A stretch of DNA of 64,000 bases from Rhizobium aethiopicum (lineage in GTDB: Bacteria; Pseudomonadota; Alphaproteobacteria; Rhizobiales; Rhizobiaceae), in contig NZ_JACIFV010000018.1 in NCBI RefSeq assembly GCF_014197535.1, positions 1-64,000 of the forward strand, given 5' to 3'. Both the position numbers and the translations under genes were made by a program. Numbering within the stretch: the first letter of the stretch is position 1; the number at the start of each line of letters is the position of its first letter. Of the stretch, positions 50,905 through 59,787 are shown one piece after another. The notes beneath the pieces were generated by a model that was not told where the DNA came from, did no database searches, and saw only the letters and a list, made by a program, of their open reading frames with translations.

Positions 50905-51789
50905 ATGGAACCTGACTTGGAAGTCGTTCAGATCAGACCGGGCGAATCCTTCGCAACGAAGGCCCATGGCTATCCCTATCACACCGTTCGCTGGCATTTT
51001 CATCCGGAGTATGAACTGCATCTCGTCGTGGCGACCACAGGACGCTATTTCGTCGGCGATTTCATCGGGGAGTTCGAACCGGGCAATCTCGTGCTGGCCG
51101 GCCCCAATCTTCCTCACAACTGGATAAGCGACGTCCCGAAGGGATCGAGTATCCCGCTTCGATGCCAGCTCATCCAGTTCAGTGAGAATTTTATCAGCGA
51201 CACGATGAAGGTGCTGCCCGAGCTCGGTCCCTTCGAGCCGGTCCTCGAAGCGTCCCGCCGGGGCGTGCTCTTCGGCACTGAGACCAGCCGGCAGGCGGCG
51301 CCTCTGATGAACGAGGTGCAGCAGGCCCAGGGCGTACGCCGTATCGAGCTCTTCATGATGATCGTCGGGCTGCTCAGCCGGGCTCAGGATGCCCAGCTTC
51401 TCGCAAGCCCCAGCTATCTGCCCGATCCCTCGGGCTATATGTCGGCCGGCATCAACAAGGCGCTCGCCTATATCAGGGAAAATCTGACGAAATCCTTCGA
51501 CGAAACCGATCTCGCGGCGATCGCCGGACAATCGACAGGCGCCTTCTCACGCGCCTTCCGCCGCCATACCGGCATGTCGCTCGTGCAATATGTGAAACGC
51601 CTGCGCATCAATCTCGCCTGCCAGATCCTGATGAGCGACGACCATGCGTCGATCACCGACATCTGCTTCGAGGTCGGCTTCAACAATCTGTCCAACTTCA
51701 ACCGCCAGTTTCTCGCGGAAAAAGGCATGACGCCGTCCCGCTTCCGGCGGTTGCTCGGCGACAATATCAACGTGGCGAAGGCGGCATAA
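50905..51789 (+). CDS. AraC-family transcriptional regulator
   Basis: This 294-residue protein has an N-terminal cupin sensor domain (WHFHPEYELHLVVATTGRYF, GPNLPHNW) and a C-terminal double helix-turn-helix (DLAAIAGQSTGAFSRAFRRH; ITDICFEVGFNNLSNFNRQF). ATG 50905 has GGAGG 5 bp upstream. It precedes, in the same direction, the ribitol-type ABC/dehydrogenase operon after a 216-bp gap and is its probable activator. Confidence 0.88.
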   Translation: MEPDLEVVQIRPGESFATKAHGYPYHTVRWHFHPEYELHLVVATTGRYFVGDFIGEFEPGNLVLAGPNLPHNWISDVPKGSSIPLRCQLIQFSENFISDTMKVLPELGPFEPVLEASRRGVLFGTETSRQAAPLMNEVQQAQGVRRIELFMMIVGLLSRAQDAQLLASPSYLPDPSGYMSAGINKALAYIRENLTKSFDETDLAAIAGQSTGAFSRAFRRHTGMSLVQYVKRLRINLACQILMSDDHASITDICFEVGFNNLSNFNRQFLAEKGMTPSRFRRLLGDNINVAKAA

Positions 51790-52005
51790 GGTCCGCCGAA
51801 GACGGCAATAGGGGAGGACAAGGAGGAGGAACGAAACTGACGCAGGCTTGAACGTGAGCGCGCGAGGAGCGGCTCGCGAGAGGAGACGCTTGTCCTCAGA
51901 AACAGCAAACCGCTGGGACAGGCACAGCCGCTCATTCAGCCGAACGGCACAGCAGAACACTGCAATCATGGACTACACGATTTTTTCCAATGGGAGGAGA
52001 TGGAA

Positions 52006-53073
52006 ATGATGAAATTTTCGACAAAAGCGGCAGGCGCCGCGGCACTTATGCTGTCCTTGCTCGGCGGGACTTCCGCCTTTGCACAGGGCGCGGTTGCGGA
52101 TGCGACCGTCGCGTTCCTCATGCCCGACCAGGGCTCGACCCGTTATGAAGAGCACGACCATCCGGGTTTCGTCGCCGAAATGAAGAAGCTTTGTGCGTCC
52201 TGCAAAGTCATCTATCAGAATGCCGATGCCGATATTGCCAAACAGCAGCAGCAGTTCAATTCGGCCATCACCCAGGGCGCCAAGGTCATCGTGCTGGATC
52301 CGGTGGATTCGGCGGCGGCAGCCTCTCTCGTTCAGCTCGCCCAGAGCCAGGGCGTCAAGGTCATCGCCTATGACCGCCCGATCCCGAAGGGCAAGGCCGA
52401 TTTCTATGTTTCCTTCGACAACAAGGCGATCGGCAAGGCGATTGCGGAATCGCTCGTCAAGCATCTGAAGGCGAAGAAGGTGCCGACCGACGGCGGCGGC
52501 ATTCTGCAGATCAACGGTTCGCCGACCGATGCCGCCGCCGGGCTGATCAAGGACGGCATTCATGAGGGTCTGGCGAGCGGCGGATACAAGACGCTTGCCG
52601 AATTCGACACGCCGAACTGGCAGCCGGCGAACGCCCAGCAATGGGCGGCCGGACAGATCACCCGCTTCGGCAAACAGATCGTCGGCGTCGTCGCCGCCAA
52701 TGACGGCACCGGCGGCGGCGCCATCGCCGCCTTCAAAGCGGCCGGCGTCGATCCCGTGCCGCCGGTGACCGGCAATGACGCGACGATCGCGGCACTGCAG
52801 CTCATCATATCAGGGGATCAGTACAACACGATCTCCAAGCCGAGCGAAATCGTCGCCGCTGCCGCTGCCGACGTCGCCGTGAAGCTCTTGGCAGGCGAGA
52901 CGATCAAGGCCGAGATGACGCTCTACGATACGCCAGCGCAGCTTTTCGTGCCGGCTGTCGTGACCGCCGAGAACCTGAAGGCCGAGATCATCGACAAGAA
53001 GATCAACACCGCCGAGGAGCTGTGCACCGGCCGTTACGCCGAGGGCTGCAAGAAGCTCGGCATTATCAAGTAA
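52006..53073 (+). CDS. Sugar/polyol ABC solute-binding protein (RbsB/XylF type)
   Basis: This 355-residue periplasmic protein has a signal peptide (GAAALMLSLLGGTSAFAQ region) and a type I binding fold (VAFLMPDQGSTRYEEHDHPG; VIVLDPVDSAAAASLVQLAQ; GVVAANDGTGGGAIAAFKAA), closest in pattern to xylose-type binders. ATG 52006 lies 8 bp after GGAGG. With a ribitol dehydrogenase in the same operon, ribitol or another pentitol is the likely ligand. Confidence 0.86.
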   Translation: MMKFSTKAAGAAALMLSLLGGTSAFAQGAVADATVAFLMPDQGSTRYEEHDHPGFVAEMKKLCASCKVIYQNADADIAKQQQQFNSAITQGAKVIVLDPVDSAAAASLVQLAQSQGVKVIAYDRPIPKGKADFYVSFDNKAIGKAIAESLVKHLKAKKVPTDGGGILQINGSPTDAAAGLIKDGIHEGLASGGYKTLAEFDTPNWQPANAQQWAAGQITRFGKQIVGVVAANDGTGGGAIAAFKAAGVDPVPPVTGNDATIAALQLIISGDQYNTISKPSEIVAAAAADVAVKLLAGETIKAEMTLYDTPAQLFVPAVVTAENLKAEIIDKKINTAEELCTGRYAEGCKKLGIIK

Positions 53074-53081
53074 CGCGCCAG

Positions 53082-53111
53082 GGAAGCGCGGCCGCCATCG
53101 GTCGCGCTTCC
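53082..53111 (+). terminator. Intercistronic hairpin after binding-protein gene
   Basis: GGAAGCGCGGCC pairs with GGTCGCGCTTCC (one G-U pair) around a 6-nt loop, 8 bp after the binding-protein stop and before the ATPase gene. It resembles the other post-binding-protein stems in the window. Confidence 0.55.
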
Positions 53112-53137
53112 GCTTCGCATTTCGGAAAGGCCAGGCG

Positions 53138-53956
53138 ATGTCTGACACCTCTCACACTTTTGACTCGCGCCAGCCCGTCCTCAGCCTGCGCGGAGTTTCG
53201 AAAAATTTCGGAGCGGTGTCGGCGCTGACCGACATCGAACTCGACGTGCATGCCGGCGAGGTCGTGGCGCTGGTGGGCGACAATGGCGCCGGCAAATCGA
53301 CACTGGTCAAGATCCTGGCCGGCGTCCACCAGCCGACCTCGGGCACCATCCTGTTCGAGGGCCAACAGGCAGATTTATCGAGCCCCAGCGCTGCGCTCAA
53401 TCTGGGCATTGCGACCGTGTTCCAGGATTTGGCGCTTTGTGAAAATCTCGACGTCGTCGCCAATATCTTTCTCGGCAAGGAGCTCAATCCCCTCCAGCTC
53501 GATGAGGTCGCGATGGAGATCCGCGCCTGGAAGCTGCTGAACGAACTTTCCGCGCGAATCCCAAGCGTGCGCGAGCCTGTCGCCTCGCTATCCGGGGGCC
53601 AGCGCCAGACCGTGGCGATCGCCCGGTCGCTGTTGCTCGAACCGAAACTGATCATGCTCGACGAACCCACGGCCGCACTCGGCGTTGCCCAGACGGCCGA
53701 GGTGCTGGATCTGATCGAACGCGTGCGTGAACGCGGCCTTGGCGTTATCATGATCAGCCATAACATGGAGGATGTGCGGGCCGTCGCCGACCGTATCGTC
53801 GTGCTTCGGCTCGGCCGCAACAACGGCACCTTCATGCCCGACGCATCCAACGAAGAGCTCGTCAGCGCGATTACCGGCGCATCCAACAATTCCGTCTCCC
53901 GCCGCGCGATGCGCCGCAAGGCGCAAAGCCAAGAGAATGAGGAGGGCAGGCCATGA
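53138..53956 (+). CDS. Sugar ABC transporter ATP-binding protein, single-domain
   Basis: This 272-residue protein has one ATPase domain: Walker A GDNGAGKST, signature LSGGQRQTVAIARS, Walker B LIMLDEPTAALG, switch His MISHNMEDV. The usual RbsA/XylG importers carry two such domains in about 500 residues. Here a dimer of the single-domain form, as in the FrcA type, must serve the permease. It overlaps the permease gene by 4 bp. Confidence 0.87.
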   Translation: MSDTSHTFDSRQPVLSLRGVSKNFGAVSALTDIELDVHAGEVVALVGDNGAGKSTLVKILAGVHQPTSGTILFEGQQADLSSPSAALNLGIATVFQDLALCENLDVVANIFLGKELNPLQLDEVAMEIRAWKLLNELSARIPSVREPVASLSGGQRQTVAIARSLLLEPKLIMLDEPTAALGVAQTAEVLDLIERVRERGLGVIMISHNMEDVRAVADRIVVLRLGRNNGTFMPDASNEELVSAITGASNNSVSRRAMRRKAQSQENEEGRP

Positions 53957-55212
53957 TGAAGACCATTCAGAACGAGCCGGCAGCACCCGCGCTTCTCGAC
54001 CGGCGCGACGAAAGAGTGCGCCATGACGACAGCCTTGCCGGGTCGGTCCGTGCCTTCTGGGACCGCATCCGCTCCGGCGACCTCGGCTCGCTGCCGGTCA
54101 TTGTCGGCCTGGCGATCATCTGGACCGTGTTCCAGGCGCTCAACCCGGTGTTTCTCTCCAGCGCCAATCTCGTCAACATGCTGTTCGACTGCTCGACAGT
54201 CGGCGTCATCTCGCTCGGCATCGTCTGCATCCTGATCGTCGGCGAAATCGATCTTTCCGTCGGTTCGGTCAGCGGTTTCGCCTCGGCGCTCACCGGCGTC
54301 TTCTGGGTCAGCCAGGGCTGGCCGGTGGTCCTGGCGGTGCTCGCCGCAATGATCATCGGCGTCCTGATCGGCTCGCTCTACGCGTTCCTGTTCAACCGTT
54401 TCGGGATGCCGAGCTTCGTCTCTACGCTGTCCGGGCTGCTCGCGGTTCTCGGCCTGCAGCTCTATATTCTCGGAGCAACCGGTTCGATCAATCTTCCCTA
54501 TGGGTCCTGGCTGGTGAACTTCGGCCAGATCATGGTCATGCCCGACCCGGTCGCCTATCTGCTGGTGGCGGTCGCCGGCTTTGCCTTCTTCTTCGCGAGC
54601 TATCGCACGGCGGCGCGCCGACGGGCGGCCGGATTGTCCTCGAAATCCGCTGGCGGGCTGCTCCTGCGCGCCGTCATCATTACCCTCGCCCTGGAAGCAG
54701 TTGCCTTCTACCTCAACCAGTCACGCGGCATTCCCTGGATGTTCGGCCTGTTCGTCGGCCTCGTCGCAGCGATAAACTATGCGCTGACGCGCACGAAGTG
54801 GGGCCGCTCCATGCATGCCGTCGGCGGCAACAGGGAGGCTGCCCGCCGCTCGGGCATCAATGTATCGCGCATCTATGCCAGCGCCTTCGTCATGTGCGCC
54901 CTGTTGGCCGCGACCGGCGGCGTGCTTTCGGCGGCGCGATTGGCGACGGCCAGTCAGCAGGCCGGCACCGGCGACGTCAATCTCAACGCCATCGCTGCGG
55001 CGGTCATCGGCGGCACCAGCCTGTTTGGCGGGCGCGGCAGCGCCTATTCGGCCCTTCTCGGCATCATCGTCATTCAGTCGATCGCGAGCGGTCTGACGCT
55101 CCTCGATCTGTCGTCATCGCTTCGTTACATGATCACGGGGGCCGTTCTTGCCGTCGCCGTCATCGTCGACTCGCTGGCACGCCGATCGCGCATTTCGCAC
55201 GGCCGGGCCTAA
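53953..55212 (+). CDS. Sugar ABC transporter permease (XylH/RbsC type)
   Basis: This 419-residue inner-membrane protein has a polar N-terminus of about 45 residues and some 10 helices (SLPVIVGLAIIWTVFQALNP first). It carries the family stretches VGEIDLSVGSVSGF and RRSGINVSRIYASAFVMCAL. Its length fits the XylH branch. It completes the importer of the ribitol-type operon. Confidence 0.88.
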   Translation: MMKTIQNEPAAPALLDRRDERVRHDDSLAGSVRAFWDRIRSGDLGSLPVIVGLAIIWTVFQALNPVFLSSANLVNMLFDCSTVGVISLGIVCILIVGEIDLSVGSVSGFASALTGVFWVSQGWPVVLAVLAAMIIGVLIGSLYAFLFNRFGMPSFVSTLSGLLAVLGLQLYILGATGSINLPYGSWLVNFGQIMVMPDPVAYLLVAVAGFAFFFASYRTAARRRAAGLSSKSAGGLLLRAVIITLALEAVAFYLNQSRGIPWMFGLFVGLVAAINYALTRTKWGRSMHAVGGNREAARRSGINVSRIYASAFVMCALLAATGGVLSAARLATASQQAGTGDVNLNAIAAAVIGGTSLFGGRGSAYSALLGIIVIQSIASGLTLLDLSSSLRYMITGAVLAVAVIVDSLARRSRISHGRA

Positions 55213-55237
55213 ATCAACGGGAAAGCAGAGGAAGAAA

Positions 55238-55966
55238 ATGGGACAGGATCTGTCTGGAAAAGTCGCGGCCGTCACGGGGGCGGCGTCGGGTATCGGCCTG
55301 GAGTGCGCCAGGACCATGCTTGCATCAGGCGCCCGCGTCGTGCTGATCGACCGCAACGAAGAGGCATTGAGGGATGTCTGCTCGAAACTCGGCGAAAAGG
55401 CCATTCCCCTGGTCGTCGATCTCTTGGATCCAAAAAGCGTGGCGCAGATGATGCCTGCTATCCTGGAGAAAGCGGGCCAGTTGGACATTTTCCATGCCAA
55501 TGCCGGCTCCTATATCGGCGGTGAAGTGCTCGACGGCGATCCAGACGCCTGGGATCGCATGCTCAACCTGAACATCAACGCTGCCTTTCGCTCGGTGCAC
55601 GCCGTCCTGCCGCATATGGTCGGACGTAAGACCGGCGATATTATCCTGACGAGTTCGGTCGCCGGGATGATCCCGGTGGTTTGGGAGCCGATCTATACGG
55701 CTTCCAAACATGCGGTCCAGGCCTTCGTCCATACCCTCAGGCGACAGGTCGCCAAGCACGGCTTGCGGGTCGGCGCCGTCGCACCCGGCCCTGTCGTCAC
55801 CGCTCTTCTCAGCGATTGGCCGCAGGAGAAGCTCGACGAGGCACTCGCCGCCGGTGGTCTGATGGAGCCGAAAGAAGTGGCCGAAGCAGTGCTCTTCATG
55901 CTGACGCGTCCACGTAACGTCACGATCCGCGACCTCGTCATTCTGCCGCAGAGCACCGACATCTGA
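55238..55966 (+). CDS. Ribitol 2-dehydrogenase (SDR family)
   Basis: This 242-residue short-chain dehydrogenase has the NAD-binding motif TGAASGIG, FHANAGSYIGGEV, and the active-site Tyr and Lys in YTASKHAVQAFVHTLRRQVA. The region VWEPIYTASK and the C-terminal RNVTIRDLVILPQSTDI closely resemble ribitol 2-dehydrogenases (RbtD) of enteric bacteria as I recall them. It would oxidise ribitol to D-ribulose. ATG 55238 has GAGGAAG upstream. Confidence 0.8.
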   Translation: MGQDLSGKVAAVTGAASGIGLECARTMLASGARVVLIDRNEEALRDVCSKLGEKAIPLVVDLLDPKSVAQMMPAILEKAGQLDIFHANAGSYIGGEVLDGDPDAWDRMLNLNINAAFRSVHAVLPHMVGRKTGDIILTSSVAGMIPVVWEPIYTASKHAVQAFVHTLRRQVAKHGLRVGAVAPGPVVTALLSDWPQEKLDEALAAGGLMEPKEVAEAVLFMLTRPRNVTIRDLVILPQSTDI

Positions 55967-56009
55967 GGAGGATGTGCCGCCCCCCCACGACCGCAGAAAG
56001 GAATCGGCC

Positions 56010-56774
56010 ATGATCTTCGATAGTTTTCGCTTGAACGGACAGGTGGCGCTTGTGACCGGCGGCACGCGCGGTATCGGCCTGGCGATCGCCGAAGCGCTCG
56101 GCGAGGCGGGCGCCAAGATCTTCATCAGCGGAAGAACCCGCAACGCGGCGGCGGAAGACCGGCTCGCCAAGGCCGGCGTCGATTGCGATTTCATCGCCGC
56201 CGACATGACGAAAGATAATGCCGCCGATGCGCTCGTCACTGGGGCCCTCTCTCGGGCGGGTCGACTCGATATCCTCGTCAACAATGCTGGCATCGCCATT
56301 CATGGCGACAGCGGCGAATTCTCCGATGCCATCTGGCGCGAGATCATGACCGTCAATGTCGACGCCGTCTTCCGCGCCTGCCGCGCAGCACTTGCACCGA
56401 TGCGGCGCCAGGGCGGCGGCGTCATCCTCAATATCGGCTCGATCTCCGGCATCATATCCAACATTCCGCAGAACCAGGTCGCTTATAACGCCTCCAAAGC
56501 GGCGGTCCATATGATGACGAAGAGCCTGGCAAGCGAAGTCGCCGCCGAGAACATCCGCGTCAACGCCATTGCGCCCGGTTATATCGAGACCGATATGTCG
56601 CGCGGCGGCATCGCCAATCCCGACTGGTTCCCGACTTGGCGCAGCATGACGCCGATGGGACGTGTCGGGCAGCCGGAAGAGGTGGCCGGTGCGGCCCTGT
56701 TTCTCTGCTCGCCGGCGGCAAGCTATATCACCGGCGAGGTGCTGGTCATCGATGGCGGCTATACAACACGATAA
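56010..56774 (+). CDS. SDR-family polyol dehydrogenase
   Basis: This 254-residue SDR has TGGTRGIGLAIAEALGEAGA (cofactor motif), NNAGIAIHGDSGEFSD, active-site Tyr/Lys in YNASKAAVHMMTKSLA and the C-terminal YITGEVLVIDGGYTTR. The C-terminal half resembles galactitol- and arabinitol-type dehydrogenases. It follows ribitol dehydrogenase by 43 bp and probably oxidises a second polyol carried by the same importer. Substrate is uncertain. Confidence 0.82.
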   Translation: MIFDSFRLNGQVALVTGGTRGIGLAIAEALGEAGAKIFISGRTRNAAAEDRLAKAGVDCDFIAADMTKDNAADALVTGALSRAGRLDILVNNAGIAIHGDSGEFSDAIWREIMTVNVDAVFRACRAALAPMRRQGGGVILNIGSISGIISNIPQNQVAYNASKAAVHMMTKSLASEVAAENIRVNAIAPGYIETDMSRGGIANPDWFPTWRSMTPMGRVGQPEEVAGAALFLCSPAASYITGEVLVIDGGYTTR

Positions 56775-56849
56775 TGGACGGACATCGGATAGGGGAGGAG
56801 CCGCAGCTGCTTCGTCGGCGAACCACAATTGCTCATGGTCAGCCCATGC

Positions 56850-57245
56850 TCACGCCAAGCAATCGACCATCCACTGAACACCAAAGCGATCGGTGAACTT
56901 GCCGTAGTAACTCCCCCATGGTTGGACGGCGAGGGGTGTCGTTATCTCACCGCCTTCGGCCAGCCGGGCGAAAAGCCTGTGTGTCCTGTCATGGTCGTCC
57001 ATAATCAGCATATGGGCGGAGCCGCGCATCGGCTCGGCATCGTGATTGTCCGAGGCGAAAAACATAATGCCAGGTCCTTCGAAGCGGGCATGCATCACCT
57101 TGCCCCGCATGGTTTCGCTGGCAATAGGCATTCCGTCTGCGCCGTGCCGCTTCAACTGCGTGACATGCCCGAGCCCGCATTCGGCATAAAAGGCGAGCGC
57201 CTCCTCGCAGCCGGAGGAAAAGAACAGATAGTTGGCAAGCTGCAT
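56850..57245 (-). CDS. VOC-superfamily (PhnB/glyoxalase-like) protein
   Basis: This 131-residue protein begins MQLANYLFFSSGCEEALAFY, with MHARFEGPGIMFFASDN, HMLIMDDHDRTHRLFARLAE and GSYYGKFTDRFGVQWMVD. This is the PhnB-like vicinal-oxygen-chelate pattern. Such proteins are dimeric; metal binding and function vary and are unknown here. ATG 57245 marks the start of homology. Confidence 0.8.
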   Translation of the reverse strand: MQLANYLFFSSGCEEALAFYAECGLGHVTQLKRHGADGMPIASETMRGKVMHARFEGPGIMFFASDNHDAEPMRGSAHMLIMDDHDRTHRLFARLAEGGEITTPLAVQPWGSYYGKFTDRFGVQWMVDCLA

Positions 57246-57338
57246 GGCTTGGCTCCGTGGTGGTGCCGGACCGCGACTCATTGTTGTCGCCGGTCCGGTC
57301 TTGCATCAGGTCAGAGATTTCCGCGCGTGCGCCGATCG

Positions 57339-57767
57339 TTACGAGGCGGTAGCCGCGCCCTGGATGGCGCGGGCAAACTCGGCGTTGGTGTAGCTGCGGC
57401 CGGCGATACCCCACGCCCCCTCAGGCGCGTAGACGATGTTGGACCATATATGCTCGCGCTTCAGCCGGCCCTCCGCGGCGCGTTCGACCACATCGGCCGC
57501 TTTTTCGAAGAAAGCCTGTTTTGCTTCAGCGCTCGCCAGCGCGATCTCGGGCAGCTTGAGTTCGATGAACGCAGCGGCAACTGGCGTTCCCCCGGCAAGC
57601 ACATGTTGGCGCGGCAGCACGTTGATGGTGCCGACGATATTGGCGGTCATGAAAGCATTGCCGGTCAAATCGGCAACATCAAGCAACGCGTCCGTCAATC
57701 CGGCAAAGACTTGCGCCTGTGCTTGCTGCGAAAGCAGGCCTTCCGGCACGGTGAGTGTAAAGGGCAT
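57339..57767 (-). CDS. Tautomerase-superfamily protein
   Basis: This 142-residue protein begins MPFTLTVPEGLLSQQAQAQV, with Pro2 positioned as the catalytic base of tautomerases after Met removal. AAAFIELKLPEIAL and WGIAGRSYTNAEFARAIQ follow. The size fits the putative-oxalocrotonate-tautomerase group with two fused beta-alpha-beta units. It is divergent from a TetR regulator across three GATCACTCT sites and is therefore its likely target. Confidence 0.75.
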   Translation of the reverse strand: MPFTLTVPEGLLSQQAQAQVFAGLTDALLDVADLTGNAFMTANIVGTINVLPRQHVLAGGTPVAAAFIELKLPEIALASAEAKQAFFEKAADVVERAAEGRLKREHIWSNIVYAPEGAWGIAGRSYTNAEFARAIQGAATAS

Positions 57768-57812
57768 CGCATTTCTCCCTATTTTGGATCGTGACCGTTT
57801 CTGATATATACC

Positions 57813-57874
57813 GATCACTCTTTATGAATACACACTGATCACTCTCTTAGCAAGCCATAAAGAGTGATCACTCT
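57813..57874. promoter_or_regulatory. Triple GATCACTCT operator between tautomerase and TetR genes
   Basis: GATCACTCT occurs at 57813-57821, 57837-57845 and 57866-57874. The last is part of the perfect 14-bp palindrome AGAGTGATCACTCT (57861-57874), ending 13 bp before the TetR start. TetR-family proteins bind such palindromes and control both divergent genes. Confidence 0.7.
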
Positions 57875-57887
57875 AAATGAGGTATCC

Positions 57888-58487
57888 ATGCGTTATAGTG
57901 CCGAACACAAGCAAGAGACCCGAACGCGCGTCATCGCGGCGGCCGGACAGGTTTTCAGAAAGGAAGGCTATGGCGGCGCCGGTATTGATGCGTTGACCAA
58001 GGCGGCGGGCGTGACCAACGGCGCCTTCTACGGACACTTCAAGTCGAAGGGCGAAGCCTTTCGCACAGCCGTGCTGGTGGGCCTCGAAGAACTGCGGCAG
58101 GGAATTGCGGCGCTGAAAGCCAATCAACCGAAAGACTGGCTGACGACATTCGTCGGCTACTATCTCGGCTATAAAAGGACCTGCGAGCTGGATGAGAGCT
58201 GCGCTCTGCCGAGCCTTTCCCCCGACGTGATGCGCGCGGACGATGAAACGCGAAATGCCTATACGGAAGAGATCAAACGCCTCGTCGAGGAAGTGGCGGC
58301 CGGCCTGCAAGAGGGTGCGATACAGGGCCAATCCGGCCCACGGCGCGAGGATCGGGCGATCCTGCTGCTCGCGATGCTGAGCGGCGGCGTTACCCTCGCG
58401 CGCGCCGTCTCCGACCCAGCGCTGTCCGAACGCATCGCAGATGTCATCGCGCAGGCTGCGTTGACAGTGATGGAGCCTGGAAATTGA
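57888..58487 (+). CDS. TetR/AcrR-family transcriptional regulator
   Basis: This 199-residue protein has an N-terminal helix-turn-helix (TRTRVIAAAGQVFRKEGYGG, then GVTNGAFYGHFKSKGEAF) and a C-terminal ligand-binding domain with a Cys at CELDESCALPSL. ATG 57888 is the only start consistent with family length. It represses the divergent tautomerase gene and itself through the GATCACTCT cluster. The ligand is unknown; an electrophile is a guess based on the tautomerase. Confidence 0.88.
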   Translation: MRYSAEHKQETRTRVIAAAGQVFRKEGYGGAGIDALTKAAGVTNGAFYGHFKSKGEAFRTAVLVGLEELRQGIAALKANQPKDWLTTFVGYYLGYKRTCELDESCALPSLSPDVMRADDETRNAYTEEIKRLVEEVAAGLQEGAIQGQSGPRREDRAILLLAMLSGGVTLARAVSDPALSERIADVIAQAALTVMEPGN

Positions 58488-58515
58488 TCCGCTCGCCTCG
58501 ACAACGTCGCGCCGC

Positions 58516-59784
58516 TCAGATTGGCCTGCCGCAGGCGCTCTGATAGTCGGCAAGAACACGATCGACCGCTGAAACCAGGATATCCTCGGGATCGCCGGCT
58601 TCGGCCGCCGAAAGCTGCGGCAGGAACTGGTGAAGCAGCGTTTCCGGAATGGTCTTGCCACGCAGCGCGCCGAGCAGCTTCTCGAAAGCCCGGCCGGCCT
58701 CGGGCCTATTCCAATAGTAGCGGATGCGGTCGCTGTAGCTATAGTGCCGTTGCAAGCGCAGGGCGGTGGCGTCACCGTGATAATGGGCCTGCCAGTCGCC
58801 GGGCGCCGACAACATCACCGCCTCCATCGCGGCGGCGAGCGGCCTGTCGCCATAACCGGGCACCATTTCGGTGGCGATCAAATCCAGCGCATAGGCGGCC
58901 TCGCGCAACGCAAAGGTCAGGTCGGGGCCAACCTTCAGGATCGGAAAGCCGTCCTGTACCAGCCGCGTCAGCGCATCGCGCGTCTGATAATCCGTGGAAT
59001 GAGCCTCGAAGACGAATTGCGGTTCCTCGTCGAGCAGTGCGGTCAATTCAGTCGCAAGCTCGGGCCTGTAGCCGATGACGTTCTCACTGCCGAATTCGAC
59101 GCCCGGCTGGACAACGAAGGCGATGACGCGGGAAAAGGCGTCTTCCAATCCCGCTTGTGAAAAGATCTCGCGATGAATGGCGATCGTCGCCCGGGCAGCC
59201 TCCGGCCCGGTCGGCCGGAGTTCTTCGAGCGCATGGTCGGCGCCGCCCGGCACCGGAACCTCCGTGCCGAGGATATAAAGCGGCAGCGGCGCACCGCTCG
59301 CCTTCGCCGCCCTTTCGCTCACCTGCGCAAGTCTTGCGGCGCGCTCGGCGATGGTCCGGTCGTCGAGCGCGGCCGGCTCGCCGGCGCAGCCCATCGAGGC
59401 ATCGAGATGGATCTTGCCGAACCCAGCTCGGACGTAGGCTTCGACCATGGCCTCAGCTTTCTCGAGCGCTGCTTCCGGCTTCTCCTTGCGCCATGGATTG
59501 GGACCGAGGTGATCGCCCCCGAAGATCATCTGCGAACGGTCGAGCCCTTCCTTGGTAGCGATGCGCTCGGCAAAACGGATGAAGTCTTCCGGTGTCATCC
59601 CGGTATAGCCGCCGAGATGGTTGACCTGATTGCAGGTCGCCTCGATCAGAACCGTCCCGCCGTCGCGCACCGCCCGCCGGATGGCGGCCCTGAGGACGAG
59701 GGGATGAGCGGAACAGACGGAGGTAATACCGAAAGGGGTGCCTTCGCGCCGCGCAGGTGCAAGACGGGTCAATATCCGGTCCAT
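58516..59784 (-). CDS. GatZ/KbaZ-like protein, probable D-tagatose-6-phosphate 4-epimerase
   Basis: This 422-residue protein of the tagatose-bisphosphate aldolase 'non-catalytic subunit' family carries GTPFGITSVCSAHPLVLRAA, EATCNQVNHLGGYTGM, IFGGDHLGPNPW and QPGVEFGSENVIGY. In Agrobacterium tumefaciens a homologue has been shown to epimerise D-tagatose 6-phosphate to D-fructose 6-phosphate. No GatY-type aldolase is adjacent here, which favours the epimerase role. It is 3 bp downstream of the kinase gene, so the two form one unit. Confidence 0.8.
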   Translation of the reverse strand: MDRILTRLAPARREGTPFGITSVCSAHPLVLRAAIRRAVRDGGTVLIEATCNQVNHLGGYTGMTPEDFIRFAERIATKEGLDRSQMIFGGDHLGPNPWRKEKPEAALEKAEAMVEAYVRAGFGKIHLDASMGCAGEPAALDDRTIAERAARLAQVSERAAKASGAPLPLYILGTEVPVPGGADHALEELRPTGPEAARATIAIHREIFSQAGLEDAFSRVIAFVVQPGVEFGSENVIGYRPELATELTALLDEEPQFVFEAHSTDYQTRDALTRLVQDGFPILKVGPDLTFALREAAYALDLIATEMVPGYGDRPLAAAMEAVMLSAPGDWQAHYHGDATALRLQRHYSYSDRIRYYWNRPEAGRAFEKLLGALRGKTIPETLLHQFLPQLSAAEAGDPEDILVSAVDRVLADYQSACGRPI

Positions 59785-59787
59785 CGT

